Origin: Marchantia polymorpha subsp. ruderalis
Taxonomy: Eukaryota > Streptophyta > Marchantiopsida > Marchantiales > Marchantiaceae
Assembly (NCBI GenBank): GCA_037833965.1
Contig: AP031351.1
Span: 6,336,501 to 6,400,500, forward strand
Reading direction: 5' to 3'
Length of the DNA: 64,000 bases
In this document: piece by piece, positions 60,541 through 64,000 of the stretch
Numbering within the stretch: position 1 is the stretch's first letter
Layout of the letters: the number at the start of each line of letters is the position of its first letter
The notes under the pieces: model-generated
What the model was told of the DNA's origin: nothing
Databases searched by the model: none
What the model saw: the letters and a program-made list of their open reading frames with translations, nothing else
Position numbers and translations under genes: made by a program

Positions 60541-63500
60541 TTCAAAGAGTCGCAGGTTCAACGACGCAGCTCTCGGGTCGGTCGGTCCTTCGATTCCTTC
60601 TTTCTTTCACGGCGAGTATTCGACGAAACAAGATCAAGAACACACGGCTTCGAGCTCCCGGATCAGATGTATCAGGTGATCAGAGGTACTTCGACGGGCG
60701 GCGGCGGCGGCAGCAGCAGCAGCAGCATCAGCGACGGGACATCGAGCTATCGACGACCGTGGAGAAGGGTTTTTCAAAGATCCGACGTGAAAAGTGATGA
60801 TGTATAGAGATCCTCCAGTGCACTGCAGAGTGATCAGTTATTGTGCATGCAAGAAGCCATCATGAACGCCCTTGCCATAGCTTTCCCAGCGCAGCGCAGT
60901 CTGAGTCTGAGTCTGAGTCGATCTTGCGTAACAAGCCGAACGGTCAAGAGCAGCCTTGCCTCGCAACTCTATAAGGAGGACGTGAAGTGAAGTACGTGAG
61001 GCCTTGCAGCAGCTAGAGAGCAGACATGGATTGCAGAGCACAAGTAGCAGCAGAAGCATCCGGACCTGAGGAATGCCTGTGAGTCCAGCACTGGAATTGG
61101 ACTAAGGCACTTCGCGATCCAAGCTACTTAAAGCCTGATCAGGAGCCCGCTGCCGCTGCCGCTGGCAGGAGTGCGAGTCATGTCAGAGACGCAGCTGGTG
61201 CCAGTCATCGGGAGCTGTAAATGCTCTCGTTGCCGCCTTAAGCCGTGACGAAGGTCGCTTAGTACTTTGGGATTGAGGTTTAGGACTTCCATTGCCGAGC
61301 TTTGTACGGGACAGTACAGCAGTGTCAGTGGGAGTGGTCAATGTCACACACTAAGCTCATTCTCAACTTCCCTGGCTCACTCTTTCGGAGCTTTGCCTGT
61401 GAGTGAGTGAGTGCATGAGCGAGCGCGAATATGCCTGTCCAGAAGCGTGACCTCGAGAGGACGGTGATGTTAATCTGTACAGAGGCGGTACGGGTCATGT
61501 AAGTGGCAATTGGTGCGATGGCTACGGCCGACCTTGCATGCAGTCCAACTTGCCTCATCACCAACGTACCTAACCAGCAGCAGCAACATGAGAACGGAGT
61601 CCATGGGCGAAATTGACCACTTCCTAGCTGCTCCAACTCTCTTTAATGCCGTCAAATGGTCAGTAGGACAGCAAGAGCTGACGAGCGAGTTCATTGCACA
61701 GGCAGTGTGGATGTCATTGTCACCTACAGTGGCTCGATTGAGTTATCCAGACGAACAGACATTAAATTCATCGGCCTCAAAGCATGAGGAGAGTGAGGCA
61801 GGCAGGCAGGTCGGCCCACTATAGTCTAGATAGGTGAGCAAGCACACGCATTCTGTGGCTGGTAGCAGGAGCAAAGTGGTTACCGGTGTGTTTGAGTCGA
61901 CTTGAGTGCATGGCCACGTGAACTGACTGCGTTTACTCGTTTGGTGAGGGCATCGCTCTCAGGTCGACTGCTCCATTCAATTTCCACCTCCATGTCCCCA
62001 ACGTACTGGGTTGGTTCCCTGCCGAGTTGCAAGCAGTAATGTTAATTGTACGTACCAGAGCCAGCCTTCGAAAGTTGCAAGCGATGTTTGTCCCCTTGAA
62101 TGTCTTTCAACTGGTGTCTCTACTGCACATCCCCTAATCTTGCAATCGCACAAAATGAGGTTATTTTTTGAATTTTTTTTATACTTTCTTACTGATGTAT
62201 CATCTGATGGGCAACCGAATTTGTACTTGTTTTTTATGAGTCAAACAAACCAGCTAACATTTCTGAGATACCTGCAGCAATTTTATCAGAAGTCAGTTTC
62301 CAGGTACCAGAATATCAAAATCTTCAGCAACTTAAGCAGCAGCATGATCAGCAGGTTGCATCCGTTTTATAGTTCAGTTTATGAATATAATCCAATTAAC
62401 GTGGACGCTGGTGTGAATCAGGTTCTGAGATCTCAGGACGAAAAGAAAGGGTTTAGCAGAGCCCTGATCGTTGAGCACGAATTGTAATTTGTATATTGTC
62501 CTTCACAGCCCATATATGATATTATTGTTAGCTGTTTGTTCGTGGCTGAAGAAGTGCGGTTACTGAGGTATAGTCCTGTCCTTTGGTACCGGGAAAATCC
62601 GTGTTTATGAGAGGATGTACACTCAGACTTTGATCGGCACATACTCAATACAATCAGATGCGCTTTGTTTTCATTTAAGTGTAAACATATCATTTTTGAG
62701 CTGGAAAGGAAGCTTTTCCAATATCAGACCCAAGTAATTATCCCAGTTCATTGTGGTTGATCAAAGAGTTAACGGGTCCTTGAATTGCGTTTAGAGAAAA
62801 AAAATGGAAATGCATTTGTGACCATCTGCATCACACAAATTCACCACCGATAATGTCTTGGATGCTAGAACAGGACGACTTTGAAGGCAAAAGCATTATG
62901 ATTAATACTTTCTGCCTCAGGAAAAGGCATGGAAGAATGTATAACCTTCATATCCAGATATCTCTACACAGTGTTGCCCTCCGTCACTACATCATAAAGA
63001 GGTGGTATTTTGCTTGGTAATGCGAGTCTAATGTCAGGGACTATCTGGGCCTGTACGACATATAAACAACATAACGTCGATAGATTCAAGGTTCTTCCAA
63101 AAAGGATTTAATTGATAATCGAAGTCTTTACAAACGCGGGGTTGCAACTCTCAATCACTGGGATCGAGAGCAGTTGCATCTCAGCCAATATGGCTTCCCT
63201 GACTTAGCAGTCTTGATAATCGAATCAGCTTCGCGCATAAGCAGGTTACTGCTAGCTAGCTGCTCTTCCAAGACAAAATCAGATACTGTTAGCTGGTGAT
63301 AGAGACCGAGTTTACAATCTGATCTGTCGTTGGTACTTGTCATCTAAATCCGGTTGATTATCCATCTGACATTGACATCGTCTATCGCTGTATTGACGAA
63401 AATGATCATTCAGTCAACAACAATTTTGGTGAGCGTGCGTGCACACTACCGCTGGCAGGAGGATCTGAAACGTTGTGTTTGAGAATTGGAGTAGATGCCA

Positions 63501-64000
63501 GATGGGCATGTGGCCTGACTGCTTCCATTTGCTCCTTGAGGCTACCTCTATTCATTTTTCTCACCGTAAACAATGTAAGAATTTATATTTCATGATCTAA
63601 CGTACCGCATGGTTTGGTTTGTTCTTATGTCCACCATAAGTACTTACTGGGTACCAGCGGATAATGCACAGGGTCCTGTTGAAACTCAGATGCTTCTCGC
63701 TCCGATCAGCTTATTTAACATCCATATATCCAGTGCAAAGCTTATATGCTTGGAACTCTGCTTCATACGTTGATTCAAGCTACTGAGTATACGTCCATGG
63801 ATCCACTTGTCTCCTTGTACTATTCAACAAAGCTTAGATTCTTGCCTCGTCTGAAAGTGCTGTATATTTCAGAACTCAGTGAGTTGACAGAAGGTTTGGG
63901 GTACCGAATGCCAACACATGTCATGGTCTGCAGAAGGCATTAGCTGTAGGAGGCAGCATTTCATTTGCCACCGCCTTGAGACTTCGAAGTTTGCAAAATA
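60541..64000. other. SWEET upstream region and unassigned right end
   Basis: 60.54-61.1 kb is probable SWEET promoter. It includes a ggc/agc trinucleotide run at about 60698-60727 and a (tgagtc)n stretch near 60900-60920. From 61.1 kb to the end there are short open frames on both strands. Two look more protein-like than the rest: 62208-62372 (plus, ends QQLKQQHDQQVASVL) and 63155-63343 (minus). Neither is recognised, and neither has a supported gene model. Confidence 0.4.

Noticed and set aside
1-64000. CRISPR arrays, bacterial operons, phage or viral genes, rRNA genes
   Set aside because: None seen on either strand. Repeats are simple tandem or inverted types, and every recognised gene is a typical spliced plant nuclear gene or an intronless plant transcription factor.

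Overview
This window is nuclear DNA from a land plant. The genes are intron-rich with GT-AG splice sites and recognisable plant families. One gene encodes DNAAF4/DYX1C1, an assembly factor for ciliary dynein arms, which is expected only in plants with swimming sperm (bryophytes, lycophytes, ferns, cycads, Ginkgo). A bryophyte, perhaps a liverwort, fits best given the compact genes and about 6-8 kb per gene, but the species is an inference.

Layout: 1-1.9 kb has no recognisable gene. RPLP0 (ribosomal stalk protein, -, 1912-3462) and an intronless trihelix transcription factor (+, 4228-5886) diverge from a ~0.77 kb shared promoter. A 30-exon plastid limit dextrinase (-, 6983-18281) follows, then a possible small gene (-, 21.0-21.96 kb), then a 17-exon TOUGH homologue (-, 22233-30133). 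An AT-rich stretch (31.6-34.1 kb) holds a decayed LINE. Next come a 2-oxoglutarate dioxygenase (+, 34747-36151), a NERD-domain protein (+, 38475-41411) and, convergent with it, DNAAF4 (-, 41974-45188). A second AT-rich desert (45.8-51.5 kb) contains an LRR-protein relic. A GC-rich island (51.8-53.8 kb) leads into an alpha/beta hydrolase (+, 53821-55306). The last recognised gene is a SWEET sugar transporter (-, 57223-60540). The final 3.4 kb has only unassigned open frames.

The exon models were built by hand. For each one, splice phase was carried through every junction, and the totals close in frame: limit dextrinase 1086 aa, TGH 1046, DNAAF4 480, dioxygenase 374, NERD 351, RPLP0 322, hydrolase 314, SWEET 295. 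The genes are ordinary, unrelated plant loci. No operon-like or defence cluster is visible, and I found no convincing undescribed multi-gene system. Points worth a second look are an exitron-like intron and a GC-AG intron in the dioxygenase, a dual-acylation motif on the hydrolase, several near-perfect short hairpins, a tandem duplication between two convergent genes, and an unrecognised small gene near 21 kb.
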